Positions 35,162-43,482 of a stretch of 64,000 nucleotides of DNA are shown here, piece by piece; the stretch's first letter is position 1; each line of letters starts with the position of its first letter. The notes under the pieces were generated by a model. It was not told where the DNA came from, did not search any database, and was given only the letters and a program-made list of their open reading frames with translations. This DNA is from Bin87 sp965204395 (lineage in GTDB: Bacteria > Chloroflexota > Dehalococcoidia > Lucifugimonadales > UBA3495): positions 4,588,001 through 4,652,000 of the forward strand of contig OZ241987.1 in the NCBI GenBank assembly GCA_965204395.1, written 5' to 3'. A program made the position numbers and the translations under genes.

Positions 35162-35248
35162 AGTCCGGCGTAGAGCAACAAGACTACACGCGGTGGTCGG
35201 CCAATCGGGCTCTTGCCGGCCGCCGTGTTCAGGTAGACTGAGGTGCCA

Positions 35249-37032
35249 TGGGAAAGGAGTCGAGACGAAGACGCAAGGCGGTGGTTTCTGGGCAGTACAG
35301 TGGCCAGATCTTGGGTGCCGTCGTTGACGCCCTCGACGTCGGAGACGGCGTGCTTGCGGACAAGACTGCGAAGCGGATGTTCGCCGGTAGGTCGGTGAGC
35401 GAGCGCAGCAGGAAAGAGCGGCTCGAGGCTCTGGGCCAGGAGTTGGTGGACCTCGGTGTGGTGCCTGATGTGGACTGGCAGGCTCTCGGGGCGGGCTTTC
35501 GCGAGGACATCAAATCTTCCGATGTCCTGGCTGACGTCATCGGCCTGATGTGCGAGTGGTGGGACATGCTGATGGAAAGAGTCCAGAGCGAGAGTGTTCA
35601 GTTGGCGGATGCGGGTCAGGCTGGCCGGCAGTTTCTGCGACTGGTCACCGTGGACGTGTCGCTCCGCATGCTGGGCTGGGCGTATCTGGCTGAAGTCGAG
35701 CTGCTCGAGCTGGATAAGCCGTTGTGGGCCCACCCCAATGGGGCCGCAGAGATTCTGCGTAATCTGCTACGGGAAGCGGGTCTGAGGCGTCATCAGCTCG
35801 CCAGGGAGTTGGAGGTTTCGCCCACTACGGTCGACAACTGGTTGGGCGGCAGCAACTTTCCAAGCCGGTTTTACTTGCCGACCCTGGCGGAGAAGTTGTC
35901 GCAAGGACAGGGCATTAGCGCCGAAGACCTCGAAGCGCGGTTGCGCCGCGAGTTGGCCCTGGCGCGTCTGGCAGACGCCGTGGCGTCGGTGGTGGGCTGG
36001 GATGACGTAGCTGCCGATTTGGAAGCCGCGTTTCGCTTGGCACGGCTGATGCAGGAAACCGACGCGCTGGCGTCGGCGTTCGAATCGGTAGCCGAGGTCG
36101 CTGAGGTCGCTGGTTCGGACTTGTCCGCAAAACCTGGGTTCGTGGGCGGATACCTGGCGCTCCTGCTGGTGAGGATGGGTTCCGATGCGCCCTTCGCGCG
36201 GCGACTGCTCTGGGCTCTGGCCCAGCAGCCCGAGGTGAGCGATTGGGCCGACGACATCTACGCAGTGGCGTCGTCGATTGAGTCGCAGTTGCGGCGTATC
36301 ACCGGAAGCCATTCCGGAGGGCGTACTGCCGCTGGTCTGGCGCAGGATTACTTTGACGTTGTGGTTGAGCCGACTGCTGAGGATCTCGAGGCTAACGAAG
36401 CCATCAGGTCGACGTTGGTGGGCGAGAACAACGACGTGTTCCCGCGCAGGGCGGAGATGAGCGAAGTGTCGAACCCGTTTGCCGTGATTGAACGGTCAAT
36501 CCGCATCAGGCGCTGCCTGGTCCGGCGTTTCCCTCGAAGCGCGGAAGCTCACTACCAACTCGGGTCGACGTTGGGCATGATGGGCTGGCGGGTGCGGAAC
36601 CGTGCTTGGGTGGACGAGGGGATCATGGAGTGCAGGGTCGCTGCCGGTCTCGAACCAAATTGGGATGCCCCGGCTGCGGAGCCCGGCGTCATCATGTGCA
36701 ACATCGGGGACTGGGACGGCGCGTTACGGGAACTCGAAACGGCGGAAGACTCGCTACCGGCCGTGACGCCGCACCTGCGCAACGTCAGGGGCTACGCGCT
36801 CATGAATGCCGGTCGTTTCGAAGAGGCGCTGGTCAACTACCTGGCGGTGGTCGAAGTGAGGCCCGATTTCGCGACCGCGTGGGGGTCTGCGGCGCATTGC
36901 GCTTTCAGCTTGGGGAACCCAACCGAGGGTCTGCGGTACGCGAAGCGAGCGCGTTCGTTGGGCGACCCGACCGCGTACATGGCTTGGGACAACGGTACGT
37001 ACGGCCAGAGGCGAAGACGCCGGTCGGCGTGA
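35249..37032 (+). CDS. XRE-like HTH and TPR regulator-type protein
   Basis: A 594-residue soluble protein. After about 170 mostly helical residues of unknown type there is a Cro/XRE-like helix-turn-helix at about 172-201 (LREAGLRRHQLARELEVSPT then TVDNWLGG). A long helical middle follows, and the C-terminal roughly 150 residues form TPR-like repeats (AHYQLGSTLGMMGWRVRN, VRGYALMNAGRFEEALVNYL, AAHCAFSLGNPTEGLRYAKR). This architecture resembles cytoplasmic regulators that respond to a peptide or protein partner; that role is inferred. The GAGGTG preceding the ATG is close (about 4 bases). It has its own DNA around it, with no obvious operon partner other than the SMP-like gene. Confidence 0.68.
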
Positions 37033-37146
37033 CAAGGTCGCGGCACTGGCCGTCACGAACGGTCGCCTTGGACCACGAGGCGCGGTGATTCGGGGTGGTG
37101 CGCGGCCGTTGGTGTCTGTTTCCCCTCCATGGCCGCTGGTGTAGCG

Positions 37147-37332
37147 TCAGCCTTCTTTCCCTGTTTCTGGCTCGGGTTCATCGTCGAACGGGAACTCGCG
37201 CAGCATGGCGCTCTGGCAGCCCTCGTGGACGAGGTGGGCTCTCGGCTGGTGGTCGTCTTCCTTGACGGTCGTCACAACTGCTAGGACCTGTCCGGTGATC
37301 CGGCGGCTGCGGGACAGGCAGGTGCTCCTCAT
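37147..37332 (-). CDS. Hypothetical small protein
   Basis: A 61-residue frame (MRSTCLSRSRRITGQVLAVV then an acidic tail ending EPEPETGKEG). The basic start and acidic end look like a real soluble protein, but no strong ribosome site and no family is seen. It lies in a decayed part of the island. Confidence 0.3.
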   Translation of the reverse strand: MRSTCLSRSRRITGQVLAVVTTVKEDDHQPRAHLVHEGCQSAMLREFPFDDEPEPETGKEG

Positions 37333-37380
37333 GCGGTACTTGCTGACGGAAATGGGGCACGCTGCCTTATCGTGGTGTCA

Positions 37381-37490
37381 GGAACCCGCGTCAGAGCCAC
37401 GGAGAGGCCCTCCGATGCTCTGGTGGTAATTCATCCACTGGCGGCTTCGGAGGCTCTCCAGGGCCTCGTGGCGCAGGAATTCGCGACATT
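37381..37490. repeat. Island repeat, copy 3
   Basis: This segment aligns with 41299-41460 and 42280-42440 through shared runs such as GAGCCACGGAG and GGGCCTCGTGGCGC. It is the most diverged of the three copies, and no gene is supported in it. Confidence 0.5.
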
Positions 37491-37559
37491 GTAGTGCCAC
37501 AGCGAAAGCGGCCGTCCCGACTGACGGTATGGCCGCTCCGACCACCGTCGGTTGCCTGC

Positions 37560-38018
37560 CGTCAGCTTGGATTGAAGATCGCGAAATCCGGCAATCGGCT
37601 GGTGAGTTCGGTCAGGCACTGGGGGTCGATGGCTGGCTCCGGCCCTGGCTGGGAGTAACCCAGTTGCTCGGAGATCATCACGAGAGCGGGCTCCGGCGCG
37701 CGTTGGCCCCGCCCACGGCGTGTTCCACTGCCTCGTCGAGTTGGTCGGCGTTGGCTACGCCGTCCCAGATGATGCGTGCTTCGCAGGACTTGTCCGGACC
37801 GAATGGAGCCGGCTGCTTGAGGATGGAGAAACGACGTGGTCCCGCCTCAGTGTAGCCAAGTAGGCGTTGATGCTTTCCGAGAGTCGGTCCATTGATTGGT
37901 TCTGCTTTCCCATGGCTTCTCGGACTTCCTTCGGAATCTTCTTGTTAACCTCTTGGATTTCCCCGAGGCTGGGGGATTCCCTGAATGCTCCGGATAGGTA
38001 CCTGATGAATGACATCAT
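37560..38018 (-). pseudogene. Decayed, internally deleted copy of the 38.1-kb gene
   Basis: On the minus strand, one frame near 37730-37800 reads RIIWDGVANADQLDEAVEHA, matching RLIWDGPASDEEKDAIAHHA in the intact gene at 38078-39865. Further along (37560-37690) another frame reads MISEQLGYSQPGPEPAIDP, matching MVAERLSYITTWGEPAIDP. About 190 residues between the two blocks are missing and the blocks lie in different frames. The upstream part (from ATG 38018 or 38015) reads like a helical N-terminus (KKIPKEVREAMGKQNQSMD) with no match in the intact gene, possibly a fused small gene. Confidence 0.6.
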
Positions 38019-38077
38019 CGGTCCGACGGCGCGAGGCACGAACAACGGATCTGTGGCCGCAGTTGGTACTGCGAACC

Positions 38078-39865
38078 TCAGGCTGCCTGTGCTTCGTAGT
38101 CATCAAATGGGTCGAATTCATCGGATGAGCCGTCCATGCTGTACGGCGCGTCGTGGAATATAAGTGGCGGCAAAATCCTTGTGAGTCTGGCTAGGTAGTG
38201 TGGATCAATGGCGGGTTCTCCCCATGTGGTGATGTAACTCAGCCGTTCGGCCACCATCAGGATTGATGGTTCGTGGTCTCGTTCTCCGTTCAGCCATCGC
38301 GCGGTTTCCACTACCAGCTCCTTTGGGCCATTGGTTGCTTCCTGCCATTCGCGGGCGGACGGGTTTTCACCGCAGAGGTAGGCATCGATGAACTTGCGTG
38401 AGAGTTCGGTATGTTCGGGTTGCAGCGCTTCCCACCGCTGGATCCAGTCCATGAAGCTGACGTAGCGTGCGCGTTCCAATTGACGTTGGGCTTCTAGCGC
38501 CAATTCCTGTCGTTGTTCCGGCGGCACCAAATTGTTCTGAGACAGTAGGTACGTGCCCCTCCAGGATCGGGTGTTTTGTTGTGTCCGTTCGATTTGGACC
38601 GGTTTGGGCTTTACATTGGCGCTCTTGTCCATGAACTCCATGCTTTTCAGTCCGCTTCGATGGTCACTGGGCAACTTCTGCTTCTGGGCCCAGCCGTTTG
38701 AGAACCGGCACAGGATGTAAAACCCGCCGCTGTCTTTCTTCATGCTGAAGCGGTACGGGACCCATTCCTTGAACTGTTGAGGCGATACTGGTCCCACCGT
38801 CACCCTCACGTCAGTTGCTCCTACAGTGTTTGCGTGGTGCGCGATGGCGTCCTTTTCCTCGTCGGAGGCTGGGCCATCCCAGATCAGGCGCACCACCCAG
38901 GGCTTGTCCAACTCGTACCGTCGGAATGCAGTGAACAGGGTGCACCTTCGCGCCTGGCTTAGCCGTTTCTTGTGTTCATCGAGTTGGCCAAAGTCGTTGG
39001 CTTCGAAGAAGGTCGGGAACTGGCACTCGAGGACGGTCGAGATGGGCGACGGCGCGCTAGCTTCGTACTGCTCCATCTTCTCGTGTCTCCTGGCTTCTAT
39101 GCAGCCGTCGCAGAAGTCGCAGGGCCGTGGGCTCAAGCTGTTTAGTCCTTCAGGTTGTGCGGCCTTGACGGAGTGGCATCCGAACCGCGAGCATGGGTAT
39201 TCTGGAAGCCTGGCTCTCGGCGTAGGCGTGAACCAAAGCTTCTGTTTCTTGGAGCGTTTGCCTTTGGAAGTGCTCCCAAATCCCTTCTGTTGGTCATATA
39301 GAGGGGATTTGGCGTTCTCGGAGTGTTGTGGGTTTTCGGGATCTGGCTCGTTGGCAGGTGGGGGATCGTTTGGGAATTTGGAATCTGCCCATTCCTTAGT
39401 AGATTCTTCTCTTTTCTGGTTTTGGGATCCGGGGGGATTTCCCGATTTCTGGTCGTCGTCGCTTGTCGCGTTGCCCGTTGAATGAGCTGGTCGTCCTTGC
39501 TGCGGTGGGACGTCGTTGTGGGAGGCGCCCCCTCGGTCGGAGGGTGTCTCTCCCTGCTGGTCCGTGGTTTGGCCTGTTGGCTGAGAGGGCGCCGGTTCCG
39601 ACGTGGGATGGGGGCCGCTGGCATCGTCGCCGCTCGGGCAGTCGCTGGTTTCACTGCACTGGTGCGGGGCCGTGGCGTCGGTGGTCGGAAAGTCGTGCAG
39701 GAGGTCGGCCAACGTCGGGTCTTCGAGCAGCAGCTTCATCAATCGTTCGTGTGCCGCGTGTTCGAGGGAGTCGAGTTCCACGATGCGTTGACCATCTTGG
39801 TGGTCAATGCGGGCGCAGAACGTGATACGAAGATCGCCGGCGGTGCCGGAAACGGGAACGCTCAT
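38078..39865 (-). CDS. Large island protein with Cys cluster, unknown function
   Basis: A 595-residue protein. Residues 1-58 form a small ordered start; about 60-205 is a disordered Pro/Ser/Thr/Gln-rich linker; then comes a Cys cluster (Cys225, 230, 249, 252, 255; RPCDFCDGCIEARR), suggesting a zinc-binding or metal-binding module. A roughly 330-residue C-terminal region follows, with conserved-looking blocks RLIWDG (326-331), VPYRFSMKKDSGGFYILCRF and EPAIDPHYLARLTRILP. A Cys cluster followed by a basic region occurs in some plasmid replication and DNA-binding proteins, but I see no HUH or primase motif, so this is only a thought. An AGAGG lies before the ATG. A decayed second copy lies directly downstream at 37.6-38.0 kb. 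Confidence 0.6.
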   Translation of the reverse strand: MSVPVSGTAGDLRITFCARIDHQDGQRIVELDSLEHAAHERLMKLLLEDPTLADLLHDFPTTDATAPHQCSETSDCPSGDDASGPHPTSEPAPSQPTGQTTDQQGETPSDRGGASHNDVPPQQGRPAHSTGNATSDDDQKSGNPPGSQNQKREESTKEWADSKFPNDPPPANEPDPENPQHSENAKSPLYDQQKGFGSTSKGKRSKKQKLWFTPTPRARLPEYPCSRFGCHSVKAAQPEGLNSLSPRPCDFCDGCIEARRHEKMEQYEASAPSPISTVLECQFPTFFEANDFGQLDEHKKRLSQARRCTLFTAFRRYELDKPWVVRLIWDGPASDEEKDAIAHHANTVGATDVRVTVGPVSPQQFKEWVPYRFSMKKDSGGFYILCRFSNGWAQKQKLPSDHRSGLKSMEFMDKSANVKPKPVQIERTQQNTRSWRGTYLLSQNNLVPPEQRQELALEAQRQLERARYVSFMDWIQRWEALQPEHTELSRKFIDAYLCGENPSAREWQEATNGPKELVVETARWLNGERDHEPSILMVAERLSYITTWGEPAIDPHYLARLTRILPPLIFHDAPYSMDGSSDEFDPFDDYEAQAA

Positions 39866-40112
39866 AGCTTGCCTCTGGGTGCCGGACTATCACCTCCGGC
39901 GGATCACATACATTATAACGTCTCAAAATGCAAGAGCCACCGGAGCGTTGCACGGCGGCTCTTCGTCGTGTCGGTTGGTGCCGGTGATAAGTCGGCCGAC
40001 ACGGCGGCCCGAGGTAAGGCGCGTCGACATTGTAAGTGATCGGAATCGCGTCCGCCACATCCTGGTAGTGTCGTGATTTTGGGCGTATGTCGAACGCTTT
40101 GCGGCACCAGAA

Positions 40113-40880
40113 TTACACGGATCGGAATGTTTCCGACTCGAAGTAGAAGGTGGGGTCGTGCACGTTTTCGTCGGCGGAGATTTCGTGAACCACGTGGTGT
40201 GTGGCGTCTGTTTTTTCGCTGATGTAGTCGAAGTCGATGCCCATGTCGCCGGAGGTCATCTTCTCGATGAATTCTGGCATGCGGCCGCAGGACGGACAGG
40301 TTTCGGCGTGTTCCTGCTGTTCGGTGAGGATGAGCCAGGCCTGTCGTGGATGTCCCCTTTCGGAGCATTCCGCGAGCGACTCAGGCTTGATCTGTTCGAT
40401 CATAATTTCCCGAAACGCGTCCCTTGGGTCGTAGTCATACATGGTGTCTTCCGGAGGCCGCAGGATGGGGTGTTCGGTGGTGCCCAGGGGCATGGGGGCG
40501 GCGTTGGGCTCGTTGTCGCAGAGGATGGCCTGCATGGTGGTCCAGCCGCAGTTGAAGGGCGCTGGCGGCTGTGGAGCATCGGGATGGGAGGCCCAGAACT
40601 TCAGGGCGCGTACGGCGCTGTTCGCGGAGCGGTAGCAGCCCGTGACCTTCGTGAAGACGAGTCCGCCCTCTTGGCGGATCAGGCAGAGGTTGCAGGTTCC
40701 CGTACCGTCGCACTCGCAGGCGGTGGCGTCCTCGACGCTGCCCGACCAGTGGACGGCTCCTGGCCCGCAGGGGATGGCGGTGGCGTGGACGCGGCGGCCG
40801 TCTTCGAGCTGTCCGGCGTGCCAGCCTGGGTCTCCGTTCTCGGCGAACATTCGAATGTAGGTGAGTTCAAGCTGGGCCAT
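40113..40880 (-). CDS. Hypothetical island protein, Cys-rich
   Basis: A 255-residue protein with a good AGGAGAG ribosome site. It contains two paired-Cys motifs that could bind metal: ACECDGTGTCNLCLI (about residues 54-68) and AETCPSCGRMPEFIEKM (about 192-208). The rest is hydrophilic. The family is unknown to me. The upstream 39866-40112 spacer contains an AT-rich stretch (39900-39930) that could be the promoter of the neighbouring 595-residue gene. Confidence 0.55.
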   Translation of the reverse strand: MAQLELTYIRMFAENGDPGWHAGQLEDGRRVHATAIPCGPGAVHWSGSVEDATACECDGTGTCNLCLIRQEGGLVFTKVTGCYRSANSAVRALKFWASHPDAPQPPAPFNCGWTTMQAILCDNEPNAAPMPLGTTEHPILRPPEDTMYDYDPRDAFREIMIEQIKPESLAECSERGHPRQAWLILTEQQEHAETCPSCGRMPEFIEKMTSGDMGIDFDYISEKTDATHHVVHEISADENVHDPTFYFESETFRSV

Positions 40881-41048
40881 TGCGGCTCTCCTGTCGTCGG
40901 GTGGCTGGCGCGCTGGGCGGTTGTCGCGTGTGGCGGTTTGCAGGATTTTGCCAGCGTGCTTTGTGTCGGCCGGAAACGGTTCCCGGGCGCGTTCTGCGGC
41001 CGTTGGGGTACTTGGGCCCCTCTGGTGAATTCAGGGCGTGTGAGGCCG

Positions 41049-41290
41049 TCAGCAGCGGCGGAACTCGTGCTCCAGTCGGTGTCTCGATACTGTGATCACC
41101 GTGGGACGGCCGTGGGGCAGTGGTGCGGTTCGGGCGTATCGGCCAGTTGCTCGATGATGGCCTGCATCTCCGGGGCCGTGAGCCGGTCGCCGACGCGCAC
41201 TGCCGAGTGGTAGGCCACGGTGGCGGCCATGGCGTGGCTCGCTACTTGGAGGAGGTTCTCGGCCTCGGTCGAGGTACCGAGGGCGGTGCC
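41049..41290 (-). pseudogene. Frameshifted C-terminal remnant of mutL
   Basis: One minus-strand frame reads AATVAYHSAVRVGDRLTAPE and then MQAIIEQLADTPEPHHC. After about 41111 the expected end continues in a different frame as PHGRPTVITVSRHRLEHEF. Together these spell the well-known MutL dimerisation-domain end (ACHSAVRAG, CPHGRPT). The frames join if one C is restored in a C-run, so a single-base deletion (or sequencing slip) broke it. The ATPase domain and most of the protein are absent, so this is a fragment. Confidence 0.65.
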
Positions 41291-41298
41291 GTGGGGGC

Positions 41299-41460
41299 GG
41301 ATGGTGACGAGCCACAGATGGGTGGTGGTTCAGCGGCGGACGGAAATCCGCGCTGGAACCTCGGAGAGGGCCTCGGGCGCTCCCGATGGACGAATTCCTG
41401 CTTGACGTCAGGACGGCCGCCAGGGGCCGCGAGGCACGGAAACTCGCGGTGCCTGGCGGT
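41299..41460. repeat. Island repeat, copy 1
   Basis: Aligned with 42280-42440, this shares GGATGGTGACGAGCCACAG-type starts, AATCCGCGCTGGA and GGGCGCTCCC. For at least 26 codons on the minus strand the two copies differ mostly by substitutions and not by insertions or deletions, including several synonymous ones in one frame (HRERPR, QRGF, AEPPP, CGS). It sits directly next to the mutL remnant. Confidence 0.6.
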
Positions 41461-41542
41461 CTTCGCCATCACGGCCGACGGGCTTCCGTCGTCTGACGGC
41501 GGCTTGTTTATCGACCACGACTGCTGGGCTGCTGTGCGCTCC

Positions 41543-41953
41543 TTACAGGATGGTCAGGTTGAGGCGTTTACCATCCTCGTGTTGGGTGCACTCGTGCAGG
41601 AACTCGTCGACTATCATTCGGAGTTGGGCTCGGACCGGTGGTGTGGCCGCCTGGTAGTCGGGGATTTCAGTCCAGGCCTTTTCGTTCCTGATGCGTTCGA
41701 GTTCCTGTGCCGTGAAGGAGAAGTCCCTGAATTCGAGGCCGTCGGAAGGCAGGGTGGCGAAGACGTACCACGGCGACCTGACGGTTTCGCGTCCGGGGAC
41801 GTCGTCCCAGTTGGCGAGTGCGGAGGCGTATTCGGCGGTGGTCCGGTAGTCGGCGGGCTCAGGGTGGTTCGATATTTCGGCGTGTCGCCGGTAGCCGCCG
41901 GCGCGTCGTCCGTTGACGCAGTCGATCCGGCATCCGGGGCGTGAGTAGCTCAT
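41543..41953 (-). CDS. Hypothetical island protein
   Basis: A 136-residue protein with an AAGGAAG ribosome site 6 bases before its ATG. It is soluble, with Arg-rich ends at its N-terminus (CRIDCVNGRRAGGYRRHAEI), blocks such as YASALANWDDVPGRETVRSP and FTAQELERIRNEKAWTEIPD, and a helical C-terminus. I do not recognise it. The preceding fragment's stop codon lies just before the ribosome site, suggesting it once followed another gene in an operon. Confidence 0.55.
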   Translation of the reverse strand: MSYSRPGCRIDCVNGRRAGGYRRHAEISNHPEPADYRTTAEYASALANWDDVPGRETVRSPWYVFATLPSDGLEFRDFSFTAQELERIRNEKAWTEIPDYQAATPPVRAQLRMIVDEFLHECTQHEDGKRLNLTIL

Positions 41954-41970
41954 GGTCTTCTTCCTTGGGG

Positions 41971-42110
41971 TTATTCCGGCTCGTCAGTCAGCCGGTGTGT
42001 GGCCGTCACCATGCCATTCTCGTGGTTCTGGATCAAGATTCCCAAGTACTGGCCCAGGGGCAGGTCGTCGTTCGCCGCCGTCTACTGGGCGGTTTCCACC
42101 AGCAACCGGT
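41971..42110 (-). pseudogene. Tail of a broken minus-strand gene
   Basis: The minus strand reads VGHRLLVETAQ, a TAG stop, then AANDDLPLGQYLGILIQNHE and ends TATHRLTDEPE at a TAA just before the ribosome site of the 41543-41953 gene. The sequence after the TAG looks coding but has no start. It is probably a decayed gene end. Confidence 0.3.
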
Positions 42111-42279
42111 GTCCGACGGCAGAGAGCCTTGGGACGTGGCTCTAGTCTTCAGCAGACGACGCCGTCGGCTACGCCGACGCTGACTGCGGCGAGGTTCACG
42201 CATGCTGACCAGTGACATCGGGCGGGTTTCACTGGAGCAGGTGTTTCGGTGACGTTGCTGTTCCCGTCGTCGTAAGGGT

Positions 42280-42440
42280 GGATGGTAACGAGCCACAGGT
42301 TGGCGGTGGTTCAGCGGAACGCGAGAATCCGCGCTGGAGCCACGGAGGGGCCCTTGGGCGCTCCCTATGGAGATTTTTCCGTTGGTTGCCTGCGGGCCTG
42401 CCTTGGGCCTCGTGGCGCGGAAATTTGCGGCGTCCTGTGC
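42280..42440. repeat. Island repeat, copy 2
   Basis: Closest relative of 41299-41460. It also shares GGGCCTCGTGGCGC with 37381-37490. The minus-strand frame HRERPRAPPWLQRGFSRSAE corresponds to HRERPRPSPRFQRGFPSAAE in copy 1. The surrounding roughly 0.9 kb (41954-42830) holds no intact gene. Confidence 0.6.
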
Positions 42441-42524
42441 GACTGCCGCGTCCACGTGGTGGACTTCCACCGGTCGTGCGCTTGGGGTCCGCCCACACTG
42501 TCATGGCATGCCCGACTGCGCTGA

Positions 42525-42636
42525 CAATCGCGGCGTGCGCTGCCATTGGCTGATGGGCCACGCCAACGTACGGGTGACGCTGAGGATTTACTTGCCCATC
42601 GTGGGCGTCGACTACGGCATGGATAACGTGCCGTAG
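42525..42636 (+). pseudogene. C-terminal remnant of a tyrosine recombinase
   Basis: The frame ends HWLMGHANVRVTLRIYLPIV followed by GVDYGMDNVP and a stop. This is the box around the catalytic Tyr of phage-type integrases (LGHANVxTTLxIYxH), with Tyr in RIY. No upstream catalytic domain is present, so it is a truncated relic. Confidence 0.55.
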
Positions 42637-42830
42637 GAGGGTGCCTTTGGTCGTTTTGCGCCTCGGTTCCGGGTAGCGGAGACGAGGCGTTTCAATTTGT
42701 CGTCGTGCCCTGGGTGACGAATCGCCTCCCGGGGCGTTTTATCTCGGATTTCGTACTCAAAACTACCGAAAAACGGGGTTTTGTGTGTAAGCGTTTCGGT
42801 GTCTTTTCGCGACGGTAAAATCCCGCCGTA

Positions 42831-43331
42831 ATGGTAACGCAGGGCCAAATTGAACCGACGATTGTCGGGTTCTCGGAGTCTGTTGACACTGCGGCGTTCG
42901 CCGCCGAGTGGTGGGAGAGCGCAGAGGGTCGCCTGCTGCCGGGTGAGGTAACCGCCTTCACCGTTTTCGCGGTTGAGTTTTGGGACGGGTGCCGTTACTT
43001 CGGCGTCACCGACATGTGCATTCTGGACGCGGTTGACGATTTGATGGCTTCGCCGGACTTGGACCGCCGGAGCCGGTTCGTTTCTGACCACTGCAACCAG
43101 ATGGGTTATGTGGTGAGGTGCGTCGGGTCGAACTTGACCCAAGAACTTGCAGAGCAGCTGCGTTCTGATCTGGTGGTTCGGTTTGCCGGCGACGTTGATT
43201 CGAACGAAGCCGGCGTTGCCGTTGGCGGTGCGTGCGTCTTCAGTGCGGTTCCGAAGGAGCCGGTTCGCATGAGCTTCGGCGATTGGGTTAAAGCGCAGGA
43301 GAAACGCGTCAGCGGGGGGAATCTCAAGTAG
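42831..43331 (+). CDS. Hypothetical protein upstream of recombinase cluster
   Basis: A 166-residue acidic, soluble protein. Blocks such as DTAAFAAEWWESAEGRLLPG, FAVEFWDGCRYFGVTDMCIL and FVSDHCNQMGYVVRCVGSNL give it a clearly coding composition, but no family is recognised. No ribosome site is obvious and AT-rich sequence (42770-42830) precedes the ATG, so it may be translated from a near-leaderless message. It is co-oriented with the three recombinases and ends 7 bases before the inverted-repeat site at 43338. Confidence 0.55.
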   Translation: MVTQGQIEPTIVGFSESVDTAAFAAEWWESAEGRLLPGEVTAFTVFAVEFWDGCRYFGVTDMCILDAVDDLMASPDLDRRSRFVSDHCNQMGYVVRCVGSNLTQELAEQLRSDLVVRFAGDVDSNEAGVAVGGACVFSAVPKEPVRMSFGDWVKAQEKRVSGGNLK

Positions 43332-43337
43332 GCATTT

Positions 43338-43364
43338 CCGTTAACTTGCATTAACGGTAATGCA
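43338..43364. repeat. Nested inverted repeats before the recombinase cluster
   Basis: CCGTTAA (43338-43344), six bases, then TTAACGG (43351-43357) form one perfect inverted repeat. Overlapping it, TGCATTA (43347-43353), four bases, then TAATGCA (43358-43364) form another. Inverted 7-bp arms spaced by 6 bp resemble a tyrosine-recombinase core site; an operator for the recombinase operon is an equal possibility. Confidence 0.5.
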
Positions 43365-43482
43365 AATTCCCCCTCATATTGTGACACGTCGGACCGATTT
43401 TTGACCCGTTTTGCTGGCCCTCATTGCTACAATCGAGCAACGAAATAATGTTCTGAAACGGAGCTGGATCCGGGAGGTTGAC

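Noticed and set aside
38078..39865. Calling the 595-residue island protein a plasmid replication initiator
   Set aside because: The Cys cluster is suggestive, but no HUH, Walker or primase motif is visible, and there is no iteron array near it.
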